From Limnanthes douglasii subsp. nivea (taxonomy: Eukaryota > Streptophyta > Magnoliopsida > Brassicales > Limnanthaceae), in NCBI GenBank assembly GCA_036936605.1, contig JAUPFV010000004.1:91476334-91540333 (forward strand): 64,000 bases of DNA, read 5' to 3'. The notes beneath the pieces were generated by a model, which was not told the DNA's origin, searched no databases, and saw only the letters and a list, made by a program, of their open reading frames with translations. How positions within the stretch are numbered: the first letter of the stretch is position 1; each line of letters opens with the position of its first letter. Positions 1 through 10,770 of the stretch are shown here, one piece after another. The position numbers and the translations under genes were made by a program.

Positions 1-1530
1 TTTGAGTGGTCGCATCGCCTAATTCTGATATCTGGGCCCCAAATAAAGCCTATTTCCGTTTGTCTAAAAGGGCCATATAGTCATGGGCTTGTGCAACTAC
101 ATCATAAGGCCATGCTTTTAGGCCCACTCTACTATAGCCATGGCATCATTCCCCTTATACATAAGCTTGATTTTTCTAAACGACTAACACGATCGTCAGT
201 ATAGCTTTGGGATTTTGACATAAAGTTCATGTTTCATATTTGTCATCAAAATCTAAGATTTGATAGACTTCTTCACATAAAATTCAGGTGGAAATTCTAT
301 TATTTTCATACGACAATCCATAACCCATATGATAGTCCAAACCGATAGAGGCTCTAACAATATTGGCTTCTGATCTGGTGCATAACTAAAATCTTATATA
401 GGGACCTTATGTACTAATCAAAGGTCGGATTCATGAACTTAAATAACAAAACCAAATACAAGGTTGTGATAATAGGTCTTCGGTTCACTCACATTTATAG
501 ACCACATATATAAAGCTATTTTCAGGCTATTAACTTGTGGTCAATCGTGTACTAATCTAAACTAAGGCCGAGAAATAAATACTTACCCTCTACTTACATA
601 ATCTTCACAACAAAGCTGCTAAACTTGAACAAATGAAGTAAGAGAAAAATTCTCTAGCAAAAAACTTAATAGTTAACGTATTTCGTTCTTCTGGGGATGT
701 GTTAAATATAATACATAAGTAGTCTTTCAAGAAAAGATAATCTATCTATGAACCTAGGTAAACCAAATAAGCAGATTTATCATCAAATTTCATGTTCATT
801 GAATAAACTTTTTATGTCTGATACTTGTGGATGACTGGTATTCTATATAGGTTTGGCCTCGTTAACCCTTTCAAATATAGAATACCAGTCATCCACAAGT
901 ATCAGACAATAAGCATCAAACATGGTATGTCTGATACTTGTGGATGACTGGTACTCTATATTTGAATGGGTTAACGAGACCACTTTTAAGGTGCTTTAGT
1001 CATGAAAAGTTACCCTTCATATTTGAAGAACTTCATGAGGATGAATGAGGTTCCCATTATCGGTGTAAAACTCTATACGTAAGTCTGTTATTGGTAGGAT
1101 AATTATGGCCAACTATACAAGCATATGCAAAAACTTTGATCCAAAATTTACAAATACGATTTAGGTCTCATATGTACTTTTTGAATCATTTCTCAAAGCC
1201 ATTCATTTTGATAGATGGATCTTTGACATGGTAGAACCACTACCAACTGCACCAGGAGGTCTATAATTCTTATTGGTGGTAGTAGGTTACTTCTACAATG
1301 TGTATAACCTTCACCTTTGGGAAAAATCAAGCAAAAAGGTCATTAAATTTCTCAAAACAAACATATGACGTAAATATGGGGTTTTTGGTGTGATAACCGC
1401 TAACAAAGAACTATAATTCCAAAATTCTTAACTAGTACTATTCAGCCAAACTAGAGGAATCAAAAAACATTTTCAGCATCGTCTCATACCCTAAGAAATG
1501 GGCAAGCTAAAGTAAGTAACCAACCGAACC
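1..1530 (+). pseudogene. Decayed Ty3/gypsy pol remnant, RNase H to integrase (copy 1)
   Basis: No open frame survives, but three-frame reading shows Ty3/gypsy pol in the right order. Around 330-385 the peptide VQTDRGSNNIGF matches the start of the second RNase H domain (V-x-T/V-D-G-G-S-S). Around 1205-1450 a series of short peptides (IFDMVEPLPTAPGG, FLLVVVGYFY, KVIKFLKTNI, YGVFGVITAN) follows the integrase core, where intact relatives read W-G-x-D-L-V-G-P-L-P and then the DYF and TDN blocks. Around 1500-1530 NGQAKVSNQ matches the N-G-Q-x-E-V-x-N block with its catalytic Glu. Bases 130-620 resemble 2430-2920, so this is one of two related copies. The family is clear from motif order; the exact lineage is not. 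Confidence 0.6.
815..981. repeat. Three-armed inverted repeat with two mutually exclusive hairpins
   Basis: Arm A (815-848) is a perfect 34-nt inverted match to the end of arm B (855-908). Arm B is also inverted against arm C (928-981) over 54 nt with 3 mismatches and a 19-nt loop (909-927). A and C are therefore direct repeats, and B can pair with either. The arms carry GATACTTGTGGATGACTGGT and its complement. The block lies inside a decayed pol remnant and no coding role is visible. Confidence 0.9.
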
Positions 1531-1599
1531 TTCTTGGATAACATACACCACATTCTCTAATAAACAATAAATAATTTTACATATACTATTCATGAAGTT

Positions 1600-2950
1600 T
1601 TGGCAGTGTCTACTCTGAATACAATCAAATAAAAATGCATTTTGAGGATTAATAACATATTACCTTCATGATTGAATAAGGCTTACACTACTATAAAGTC
1701 ATGCATTTTATCCTAAAAAACAGAGGAGAAACTTACCCAATATTGGCAAAGAAAATGTTCTCCAGTTAGCTCAGATCAAATTTACAATCATACTTTAATG
1801 ATATGTTAGTAACAAGTAGTCATACGTCGATTACCTACCTAACTTTCCAGAAATCCGTGAGAACCTCCACATAGTAAACTTAAAATTGGATCTAGAGAAA
1901 TGCATATCTATTGTCTACTCATGAAATTTTATAATGTACTTGGTTATAGAGAAAACTTTAGCTAGACCTTATGTAACTTTCTAATACACAAATTATATAG
2001 CCTCTACTCATCAATGAGTTCATATCTTAGTAGGAAGGTTTTATGCACTCAATAGGTTCATTTTCCGACCTTATAATTTTTTTTTTGTTATTTTGAATTC
2101 TTAAAAGGGTTGCCAATTCAACTGAACTCCATAATACGATGGTACATCCATAATATAAAAAAACCATATAGCCTTCATATAATACATATCAAATCGAAAC
2201 CCAACGAGATCTTATGCTTGCATATGGTATTATCGTATGATGTCTTTATTTTAGTTTTAGTTAAGAGGAATAAGCCCATCCAAAGTTGTATATTATATGA
2301 GCAAATCATTTTTCAACCAAAACTTGTTATTTACAACTATGAAAATATTGCACTAGTACTAATGGTTGTTGCTAAAACAATGAGGCCATACTTTAAGGCC
2401 TTATTATAATATATTCAATAAATTATTCCCCTTAAAAAAGTTCTACATAAGCTTGATATGTTAGGATGACTGGCGTAATATGTAGTATAGCTTGGGAGTT
2501 TAACATAAGGTTTGAGTCGAGAATACCATCAAAGCCTAAGATTTGACATACTTCTTTACATAATTCTAATAATAAAGACCAACACATTCAGATGATAATA
2601 TGTAACCTATATGGGTAGTCAGAACCGACAAAAGCTCTAACAATCTTGGCTTTGGACTCGTTGTACATATAACACTTTCTTTACGGTACCTTATATACTA
2701 ATAAATAAAGTTTGTATTCACTACCATAAATAATGAAGATGAATGCATGGCTTCCATATTAAACTTTCAGCTCATTCACGTTTATTGGACACGCCGTATG
2801 AAACTACTTACTAACTTACAAATGGTGGCCAATCGCACACTATGCCAAAAAAGACACACTTATAATCTACCTAAAAAGCTTCACAATAAAGGTAATAAAT
2901 TTGAAAAAGTCTATACAAGAAAGCAATATGAACATAAAAATCATTAATTG
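1600..2950 (+). pseudogene. Decayed Ty3/gypsy pol remnant, RT to RNase H (copy 2)
   Basis: Scattered frames again follow pol order. Around 1617-1760 YSEYNQIKMHFED and GLHYYKVMHF match the RT block that reads F-S-G-Y-N-Q-I and then C-Y-K-V-M-P-F-G-L-K-N in relatives. Around 1800 NDMLVTSS stands where Y-x-D-D-M-L-V-K-S is expected. Around 1840-1920 the L-N-P-E-K-C block appears as LKLDLEKC. The longest open stretch, 2110-2409, ends with ALVLMVVAKTMRPYFKAL, the A-L-x-x-A-A-x-K-x-R-P-Y-F-Q-A end of the first RNase H domain. Around 2610-2680 VRTDKSSNNLGFG is the start of a second RNase H domain. Catalytic residues are lost. Confidence 0.6.
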
Positions 2951-3181
2951 GTTTACTTGTTTACTAAAGATATGCTTAATATACTCCATTTGTAGTTTTC
3001 CAAGAAACACCAGCATTTTCAGTACCCAGAAAAATCGAACAATGTGAAACATTTAATACTATACATTCGTAAAAAGTACCATGTTTTTACTAATTCTAAA
3101 TTTATATTTTGTTTTTTAGTTTCTAACTTTGTAATACATGTGTAATTTTCCTACTTCGATGGACAATAAGGTTTTAATGAG
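2951..3181. other. AT-rich stretch, nothing recognised
   Basis: This short stretch between the decayed pol remnant and the E1 insertion site has no convincing coding frame on either strand and no repeat. Confidence 0.5.
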
Positions 3182-3186
3182 GTACC
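3182..3186. repeat. Target site duplication of E1, left copy (GTACC)
   Basis: GTACC directly precedes the TG of the left LTR and recurs directly after the CA of the right LTR. Confidence 0.92.
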
Positions 3187-3594
3187 TGATGGTGATAATT
3201 AACGCCCGAGGGTAGGCTTCGTAATTTGTTGGATGTTTTATAGTAGTATGTGGGTTTTATATATTTAGTGTAGAGAGTAGAGAGATAATCAAGCTGTCTG
3301 GTAGCAGTTAATTCTCATTACCCACACTTAATGCAGGTGGTTGGGTATTTATACCCTTATGTTTGGGCCCTTATAGGATTTCGGGTCATGTTAAATGGAC
3401 CCGGGTCATGTTCAAAGACCCATGAGCTCTAAGTAGGAGAGCAAGTAGCTTAGTCAAGTAGTGTTTAGGTTTTTTAGTACTTTTGTCATAGTTCGAACAG
3501 TCCTTTGGGCTAAGTGTTCGGAGTGACCTGTCCGGTCCGGAGGCCTTGGACCGATCTGTCCATGTCCGGGGAGCATGCTGTATTCGGATCATCA
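3187..3594 (-). repeat. E1 3' LTR (left copy)
   Basis: It starts with TGATGGTGATAATT on the plus strand and ends with GGATCATCA. It is nearly identical to 13189-13598, with one base missing near the end where the partner reads GGACTCATCA. A TATAAATA box lies on the minus strand at 3346-3353, inside the palindrome GGGTATTTATACCC. Confidence 0.95.
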
Positions 3595-3598
3595 GGAG

Positions 3599-3608
3599 CC
3601 CCTTTTTT
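3599..3608 (-). promoter_or_regulatory. E1 polypurine tract
   Basis: On the minus strand AAAAAAGGGG lies four bases before the 3' LTR. E2 has AAAAAAGGAG at the same place (18013-18022). Such tracts prime plus-strand DNA synthesis in LTR retrotransposons. Confidence 0.7.
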
Positions 3609-3934
3609 AGGTGTTTGTGTAAATACTTTTTGTCAAAAACCTGAAAAACAGTCCGACATCAAGGGTAGTTTTAATCCGGACAGGTCTGTCAATTTAGGTT
3701 ATGGGTTTATCCGGACTGATAAAGCTTCACGAATTCAAAACGGTTTTTGCCAGAGTTTGTGGGACACGTGTCGCTCTCTGGTTGGTTGCTTCAGCCGTTT
3801 TTTCACCTTGAATTTCGAACCCACCTTCTTCAAAAAGCAACCTCTTAATTAAAGGTGGTGACATCAGCGCCGTCTTTAATCATTACCAATCTTTTCGAAT
3901 TCTCCTAAGAATCAACTTCTTTTTTCAGATTTAC

Positions 3935-3941
3935 TATAAAT
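3935..3941 (+). promoter_or_regulatory. TATA box of the E1 antisense gene
   Basis: TATAAAT lies about 100 bp before the ATG at 4041, followed by a pyrimidine-rich CTCTCTCTAA leader. In E2 the aligned sequence reads TATGAAT (from 18350), so E1 keeps the better box. That this box is used is inferred. Confidence 0.5.
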
Positions 3942-4040
3942 TCAAACTCATTTTCTACTGTTTTACCATCTCTTTCACATTTACTCTGCAAAATCTCTCA
4001 AAGCTTTCTCTCTCTAAAGGAAAAACTTGCTCAATAGTTT

Positions 4041-6997
4041 ATGTTTACAGCGAGGAACGCTCTGGTCAAAGGCGGGTGGCTCAACCTTTCTGAGTTAGAG
4101 AAGGCTCAAAAAGTCGAAAGAGAAAGACGAATTGCGGCAGGGTTACCCACTTCGCCTGTTGATAGACCAATCACCTCTGCCACAGAGTCAGATCAAGGCT
4201 CTTCCTCTTCTAAAGGCACCAAGCCTAGAAAACTATTTCAAACTAACCTCTCCCCCATTATCTCTGGTTCCTCAGTTCAGGAATCGGAACCTGCTGTCGA
4301 GCCATGAGTAACAGCTACCAGCCTCAAAAAACTCTCACCCTTTATAGCTATGGGGTCGGACACGGAGCACTCCCCTCAGAAGCTAGTCGATAGGAGGAAA
4401 GGCCGGTTAGTTAAAGGCCAAGGGTCCAAAAACACTCCCTCAAAGTCGGGGGCAAAAGACAGCAGCACCGGGTCAGAGGTGCCTATTAGAGCCCCCAAGG
4501 ACAGACATTCCGATCCGGAGGGCACCAGTCCAAGTATCCGAAGAGAAGCACCTGCTCCGGATACTCTACCGGAGGCCAGAAGCCAAAAGAACACAGAGGC
4601 CCAGCAGTCCGGAGACAAGGCTGAGTCAAGTTTGAAACCTCCCCCCACTACTGCTGCTGAAAACCCTTCAACAATTATGAAGGAAGTGATGGAGGACTCT
4701 GTTGAAGAGGCTCCATTTGAGTCTGAGCCCTCCGGCCAGACCAATAGTACAATAGTTTCCAAGAAGGACAAAGGCAAAGAAAAATTATATTTGAGGCATC
4801 CGGATCTGCCGGAGAGCCTCGAGGGAAGAGTGGGGCCTTGTTTTCACAAGGTCAGCGTTAATTACCTCCTCGCCCTGCAGAAAATCAACTACGCGTTCAT
4901 CCACATAGCTGAGCTGGGCCGGATGCGTACGAAGTGGGGAATACCGGAGAACGTGAAGATCAGGATCCCCATACACCCGGAGACTCCTATGGACTGTAAA
5001 TTGCGTGAAGTTGTCATCTTCACTGAGCTGTTCAATTGGGGACTTAGACTCCCCTTAGACCCTGAAATTGTCAGATACTTCCATCTGATAAAGCTTTGCC
5101 CGAGCCAACTGAGCCCTAATGCCTGGTATACCCTCATGGCCTGCATCATGGCTTCAAGGCTCTCCGGGATTCCTCTGCCAATCGAGGAGTTTGCTGCTGT
5201 GGCCAGTCTGTGCAGAAACCCCAACATCCCCTTTTACCATTTCAATATGGGGGATGATTTCAAGGTTGTGGATGATTTGCTAGAGGCGGAGAGGAATTGG
5301 AGGACTCAGTTCCTATTCGTCAGTGGAGCTTGGGAGAATGGGAGAAAAATCAAGTCCGGAGAGAACCCAAGCCTTCTCGGAAGCAGGTGGAGGAGTGATT
5401 GTAAGTCTTCCACTTTATACTTTTATTTCCTTTTTTTAAAGTAGTTCGAACTAATGGGTCTCACTTTTGCCTTGGTAGTACTGCCCAAGGAGTTCAGTGA
5501 CTATCAGAAAGCCGGGCAGGCTACTTGCTCCAAGATCAATGCTTGGGCTGCTGAGAAGTGGGGGAACCGATTCCATGCTGCTTTTACCAGTGGCAACTTG
5601 GCAAGGTCTCACTTGTGGAACACCACAGGTCAGAGAGACTTGACTTGGGAGGAGCTCACCACTCAGCCTCCTCCGGACGTTGTGCTTAAGAAGACCCATG
5701 AACTAGATGGGACACTCTTCTTGCCAGACCGGGACAAATCCCCGAGCAAGATGAAAGGCAAGAAGAAGAAGGGCAAGAAGGTGGTGGGTGGTGCTAACCC
5801 TGCTGATGCAGAGAAGGATGCTCCAATAGACCCGGAGGGGCAGCCTAGAGCCAAATCGATGCTGCTCTCTTGGAAGTGGTGGAGCAAGAGACTGAAAAGC
5901 AAGAAGCGAACCTCCCAAAACCTCCAAGGGCTTCCAAGAGAAATCGTAAACAGGGAAGCGAAAGCACAATCCGAGAGGTCAAGAAGAAAAAGACTTCTAA
6001 GGGAGACGAGCTTTCTCTCCGGGCTCCGGAGCCTTCTCTCCAAGCTGATCCTACTGACCCAACGCATGTCGAGGAGATTTCGGGTGACTTTCATACTGAT
6101 GAGGTTGAGGGGGGAGATATCAATATTGATGGAGTAGACATCACCGGTCTTGGTGAGCTTGGTGAATACTTCCTCAATCTTCCTAGAGATGACTTTTCCG
6201 GGCCTTACCTTCCTCCAAGCACCTCCAACACGGTCACTTTTAATAGTAAGACTTTTATCGTTTCTAGTGAAAGGGATCCCATAGCCCACTCTTTGTTATA
6301 CAATGTTCAGCCTGTACTTGTGTTGGAGAAACAAGTCCGAAACCAGGCTGATATCATCAAAGATCTTAAGTCTGACAAAGAGAGGCTGTCTGATGACCTT
6401 TGCACTGCCACTTCCAATGCTTCCATTTTAAAGGAAGAAACCGAGGAGTTGAAGAGAAAGCAAGAGGCAAGCACCACAAAAGTCTCCACTTTAGAGGAAA
6501 CCATTAGAGAGCTCCTGGAGAAGCTGTCCGGTCTGGAGAAAGACCTTACCACCTCAAAGGGAGAATCCAAAGCTAAGGATCAAATCATCACCAACCTGAC
6601 CAATGATAAAATCGCTCTTGAGAATACAGTGTCTAAGGCTGCCGAGGAGAAAGCGACTTTGCTAAAGGAGCAGGAGGCCAAGATTCAAGCCAAGATCGAT
6701 GCTTATGCCAATAATGTGATCGACACTCAGGAGGAGATGTATGCCAAGGTGAAGTCTGACATGGTCTTACTCTTCCATGAGAAGTTTCCGAAGAAGAACC
6801 TGGGGGATTTATGGCTTTATGTTGAGCCTGAAGACCTCCCGTATCATACGATGGCTGAAGGCGACATGTGTGGCTACTCTAGTGCTTCCTCAGATGACGA
6901 AGAACACACCGGGGAGAAACCTGGCGAAGAGAAGAGTGATCTCAAAGGGAAGGAAAAGACAGATGAAGGTGAGCCATCTTCTAAGACTCAGCCTTAA
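4041..6997 (+). pseudogene. E1 antisense gene: Transposase_28-like domain plus coiled coil, two exons
   Basis: The gene runs against gag-pol and converges on it. Exon 1 is 4041-5400 and exon 2 is 5479-6997, about 960 codons. An in-frame TAG just upstream fixes the ATG at 4041. The N-terminus begins MFTARN and is followed by a charged, Ser/Pro-rich linker. A globular domain at about 4780-5395 contains FTELFNWGL, FHLIKLCPSQLSPNAW and FLFVSGAWENG. I recognise this as like Pfam Transposase_28, a domain described from plant gypsy elements. A lysine-rich stretch, a long heptad-type coiled coil (about 6310-6720) and an acidic tail follow. Two defects are visible: TGA at 4305-4307 where E2 has a sense codon, and a 1-nt deletion near 5848 that shifts frame. 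Its role is unknown; a gag-like or regulatory function would be speculation. Confidence 0.8.
5401..5478 (+). other. Predicted 78-nt intron in the E1 antisense gene
   Basis: The exon ends at GATT followed by a perfect GTAAGT donor at 5401. The intron is T-rich and ends CTTGGTAG at 5478. Without splicing the frame stops at 5442-5444. With splicing the phase-1 junction joins ...RWRSD to L-P-K-E-F-S-D-Y. The same junction with a good acceptor is present in E2, where the donor G is A. Confidence 0.75.
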
Positions 6998-7480
6998 TTC
7001 ATGATTCAGTTTTTACTTAGTTATCAAACTAAAGTCCTTGGAAGGCCAAGACATTCCTTTTTGTAATCGTGTCCGGCAACTGACCGGATAGGTTTTCTGT
7101 TCTGTTTTTGACAATTTGAAAAGTCCTTGGAAGGCCAAGGCACTTTAAGTTATTTTAATGAATATCTTTGTTTCATGCAATTCTCATCTTCTTTCATAGT
7201 CTGTTCCAATTTTGTTGGCTAGAGTTTAAATAGCCTTTAGTTATTTCATAGTGAGAGTGTTTAAGTTCTCCGGCTAGAGTTTAAATAACCCTTAGTTATT
7301 TCAATCCGGATAGTGTGACAAAGGACAAAACTTAAAACACTTGAAATTTTTTTAAGAAGGCATCAAATTTTATTCAAAAGCCCGGACACCTCATTAAAAC
7401 CTCCCCGTGCCACCAGGGAGGAAAGAGTATGCCCCCGAATATTTACATGGATGTTTAAACAAGTAAATATTTTACAAATG
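6998..7480. repeat. E1 convergence zone with hairpin repeats and a 32-nt direct repeat
   Basis: This is the gap between the end of the antisense gene and the end of integrase, which point at each other. It holds two copies of AGTCCTTGGAAGGCCAAG (7034-7050 and 7123-7139), each a hairpin with stem CCTTGG/CCAAGG and loop AAGG; the second stem (7125-7140) is perfect. It also holds a 32-nt direct repeat starting GGCTAGAGTTTAAATA at 7217-7248 and 7272-7303, with two differences. Both transcripts would need to terminate here. Confidence 0.8.
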
Positions 7481-8564
7481 CTACTCCAAGTACATCCGGA
7501 GATGCTCGATATTCCAAGGATGAGTCAAAACTCTTCCATCTTTGTCCTCCAACCAATATGTTCCAGGTTTAATTTTTTCAACAACCATATACGGTCCTTC
7601 CCAAGTTGGGGCCAGCTTCCCGAACAGCTTTTCTTTAGTGTGTAAGAAGACTTTCCTTAATACCTTGTCCCCTGGTTGGAAATCTCTTCTGTTAATTTTG
7701 GAAGCAAACCTGCTTCTCATCAAACCCTGATAGTGTGCAACTCTAAGGTGAGCTTTAACTCGTCTTTCTTCTATTAAATCAAGTTGACCTCTGATCGCCA
7801 CCTCGTTAGCGTGTTCGGAGAAGTTGTGAACACGAAATGATAGGAAATTTTCTTCTATGGGAGCTACTGCATCCATCCCATAGACCAAAGTAAAGGGTGA
7901 TTCTTGTGTTGCAGCCCCATGTGTTGTCCGGTAGGCCCACAAGACCTCTTGTAAATAACTAGGCTACTTCCCAGCAGCCCCTTCCAAATTCTTCTTTAAA
8001 CCGGACAATATAGTTCTATTAGCTACTTCAACTTGCCCATTTTCTTGTGGGTGGAAAGGTGAAGAGAAACAATGTTGTATACCCCTTGAGGCACAAAAGC
8101 TCTCCATTTCCTTATTGTCGAACTGTGGCCCATTGTCTGTTGTTATCTTTTGTGGGACACCAAATCTGCAACAGATGTTGGATAAAATGAATTTTATAAC
8201 AGCTTTTGATGTGGTTCCTGCTAGAGGGGCTGCTTCAATCCACTTCGAAAAGTAGTCTATGGCCACAATTATAGTTTTGCATCCTCCAGACGCCACAGGG
8301 AGGCCCTACTAAATCCAATCCCCATCGAGCAAAAGGAATAGGCTCAGAAATTAATTCTAAAGGAATGGCTGGGACATGAATTTCATTGTTGTACCTCTGG
8401 CATGGGTCACACCTCCTTACCAATTCCTTAGCATATTTCATGATAGATGGCCAATAGTAACCGGACAGTAAAACTCTTCTTGTTAAAGCCCTGAATCCAC
8501 AATGGGCTGATCCCTCACCATCATGCAATTCGGAGAGGACTACTTGAGACTCTTCATCCCCCAA
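7481..8564 (-). pseudogene. E1 integrase
   Basis: The integrase would insert element cDNA into the host genome. The N-terminal HHCC zinc finger is visible: LHDGEGSAHCGF with its His residues and CDPCQRY with its Cys pair. The catalytic core shows D in AIDYFSKWIE, D in TTDNGPQFDN and E in NGQVEVANRT, the DDE triad. The C-terminal part runs through VWAYRTTHG and ends ...RMYLE at 7481. The gene is broken three times: a frameshift at the RNase H junction (about 8554-8564), a frameshift at about 8280-8296 after DLVGP, and TAG at 7964-7966 where E2 has Trp. E2 (21913-22842) serves as the reference for these calls. Confidence 0.9.
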
Positions 8565-9855
8565 AACAACGTAAGAGAGGTTTATTGTAAGATTTTTTAT
8601 ACAACACTTCTCTCAATATGATGAAATCACGAGCCTTGTGTTTCAATGTTCTGGTTAATGACTTATCCGAAGGCACGATACCATCGGAGAGATATTGCAG
8701 GAGAGGAAACCTCCAGTCTTGAGGTTGTTTCACTTGCACTTCAAAAATTTCCTCTTCTTTACCCTTACTAAGTTGAATGGAGGGGCTTTCTAGCACATGG
8801 ATCCATGGATATGACTCCGTATATGCTATGGTTGCTAACGAGTCTGCTAGCTCATTTTCTGCCCGGGGTATGTGCTCATAAACAACAATTTTAAACTTGA
8901 GTGCTTCATTCTTAAGGAGGAGTAAATATTTCACAAGCTGCTCCTTTTTAGCCTCAGATTGGACTTGAGCATGGTGGATCAGGAGCTGGGAATCACTTAG
9001 TAGCTTGACCCTCTTAGCCCCACAAATGTAGGCTAACTTTAAACCAGCTATAGCTGCTTCGTATTCGGACTCATTATTGGATGCCCTGAAAGCAAAACAA
9101 ATAGCCTGGTACATTTTGTCTCCATATGGAGAGGTTAAAGACACCCCAGCACCACATCCCATAGTGCTAGATCCACCATCCGTTCGGACGACCCATACCT
9201 TTTTATCTTGTATATCAGTAGTTTGCTCCGAATCCCTGTCGGAGTGGAATTCAACCAAGAAGTCAGCCACAGCTTGGGCCTTGACTGCTGTTCGAGGAGC
9301 AAAGTCTATGTCGAAGTCCCCCAACTCTACTGACCACTTAGTCATTCTGCTTGAAATGTCTGCCTTTTGGAGGACATTCTTTAGGGGAAAAGAAGTCCGG
9401 ACGATGATGGGATGAGCCTGGAAATAAGGCCTCATCTTCCTGGCAGCTATCACCAAGGCTAATGCTAATTTTTCGAGTTTCAAGTAACGCTTTTCTGCAT
9501 CTATTAAACTTTTGATGATGTAGTACACTGGATGGGGATGACCATCGACCTCCCTCACCAATATAGCACTGATGGCACAACTTGAAACTGCCAAATATAC
9601 GAAAAGTGTCTCCCCATCAACTGGTTTAAACAAAGTTTTGGGGGAGGACAGGTGCTTCTTGATCTCATTGAAAGCCTCATCACACTGTGGGGTCCAATCG
9701 AATCCCTTTGCACCCTTCAAGGTTTGAAAGAAAGGGGCACACCTGTCCGAAGACCTTGAGATAAATCTGTTTAAGGCAGCTAATCTCCCCTTTAACCGCT
9801 GTACTTCTTTAATATTTCTAGGTGGCTCCATCTGGAATAGAGCATTGAGCTGGTC
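8554..9855 (-). pseudogene. E1 tandem RNase H domains
   Basis: The region begins with the RT connection (EPPRNIKEVQRLKGRLAALN), continues with a first RNase H-type domain (FVYLAVSSCAISAILVRE ... ARKMRPYFQAHPI), and then a second complete RNase H domain. The second domain shows its acidic residues in VRTDGGSS, NESEYEAA, LLSDSQLL and NELADSLA. Two RNase H domains in a row are a known hallmark of the plant Tat lineage, where the second is the acquired, archaeal-like one. They would degrade the RNA strand during reverse transcription. The frame is open for 425 codons before the frameshift into integrase, so this is among the best preserved parts of E1. Confidence 0.88.
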
Positions 9856-10767
9856 CTAATCGGGCTGTATCCCATGATCACTTATAATATACCCTAGAAA
9901 CTTCCCGGACTGCACTCCGAACACACATTTTTCTGGGTTTAACTTTAAGTTCACTTTTACCAAGTTGGCAAAAGTTTCTTGGAGATCAGACAAGTGCAAT
10001 TGCTCGTCCACACTCTTCACCATCATGTCATCAATGTATACTTCCATATTTCTTCCAATCTGATCAGCAAAAGCCTTGTTTACTAACCTCTGATAAGTAG
10101 CCCCAACATTTTTCAACCTAAATGGCATTACCTTATAGCAATAGAGACCTCTGTCAGTGACAAATGTGGTATGCTCTTGATCCTTCGGATCCACTTGAAT
10201 TTGATTGTATCCGGAGAAGGCATCCATAAAGGAAAGCAACTTGTTCCCAGAGGTGGAGTCTACTAACTGATAAATCTGGGGGACCGGATACAAATCTTTT
10301 GGGCAAGCTCTATTGAGATCTGTGAAGTCAATGCACATGCGCCACTTGCCATTTTTCTTCTTTACCAGAACCGGATTGGCAGTCCACAAAGGATACTGAG
10401 ACGCCTTGATGTGCCCCATCTTTGTGAGCCTGTCAACCTCTTGCACAATGACATCAGCCTTCTCCTTAGAAAAAGCTCTTCTCTTTTGAACCACTGGTGT
10501 CACGTCTCTCCGGACGGATAGGTGATGTGATATCACTTCTGCTGGAACCCCAGTAACATCAACATTGCACCAAGTAAAAACGTGCTGATGATTCTTCAAA
10601 AACTTTAACATTTCATTTTTCAGATCGGGTGGCATTTTGGAGCCTATCTTAACACTTCTTCCTTCTTCCAAACAGCGTGTCTCTACCTCTTCGACCGGTA
10701 TCAACACTCCAGGGGTCTCTCTGGGGTCATCAATTTCACCCTCACCCCTAGAAAGCCCCTCAAACTG
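9856..10767 (-). pseudogene. E1 reverse transcriptase
   Basis: This part encodes the RNA-dependent DNA polymerase of the element. Recognisable blocks are KKKNGKWRMCIDFTDLNRAC, the FSGYNQI block, CYKVMPFRLKN and YIDDMMVKS with the catalytic Asp pair, then LNPEKCVFGVQSGKFLGY. The frame is open from directly after the UAG at 10768-10770. It ends at TAG 9856-9858, where E2 has a Pro codon (IQPDPNQLN), so this stop is private to E1. No intron signal was needed to read RT from the preceding protease frame apart from that shared UAG. Confidence 0.9.
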
Positions 10768-10770
10768 CTA
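10768..10770 (-). other. Shared in-frame UAG between protease and RT (E1)
   Basis: On the minus strand the context is GAG CAA TAG CAG TTT GAG. The reading frame is open on both sides. E2 has the same stop and downstream codons at 25193-25195. All other stops in the two copies differ in position. Confidence 0.85.

Noticed and set aside
4376..6289. Minus-strand frames of 82-208 codons inside the antisense gene
   Set aside because: They mirror the real plus-strand frame, have no motif and are not conserved in E2.
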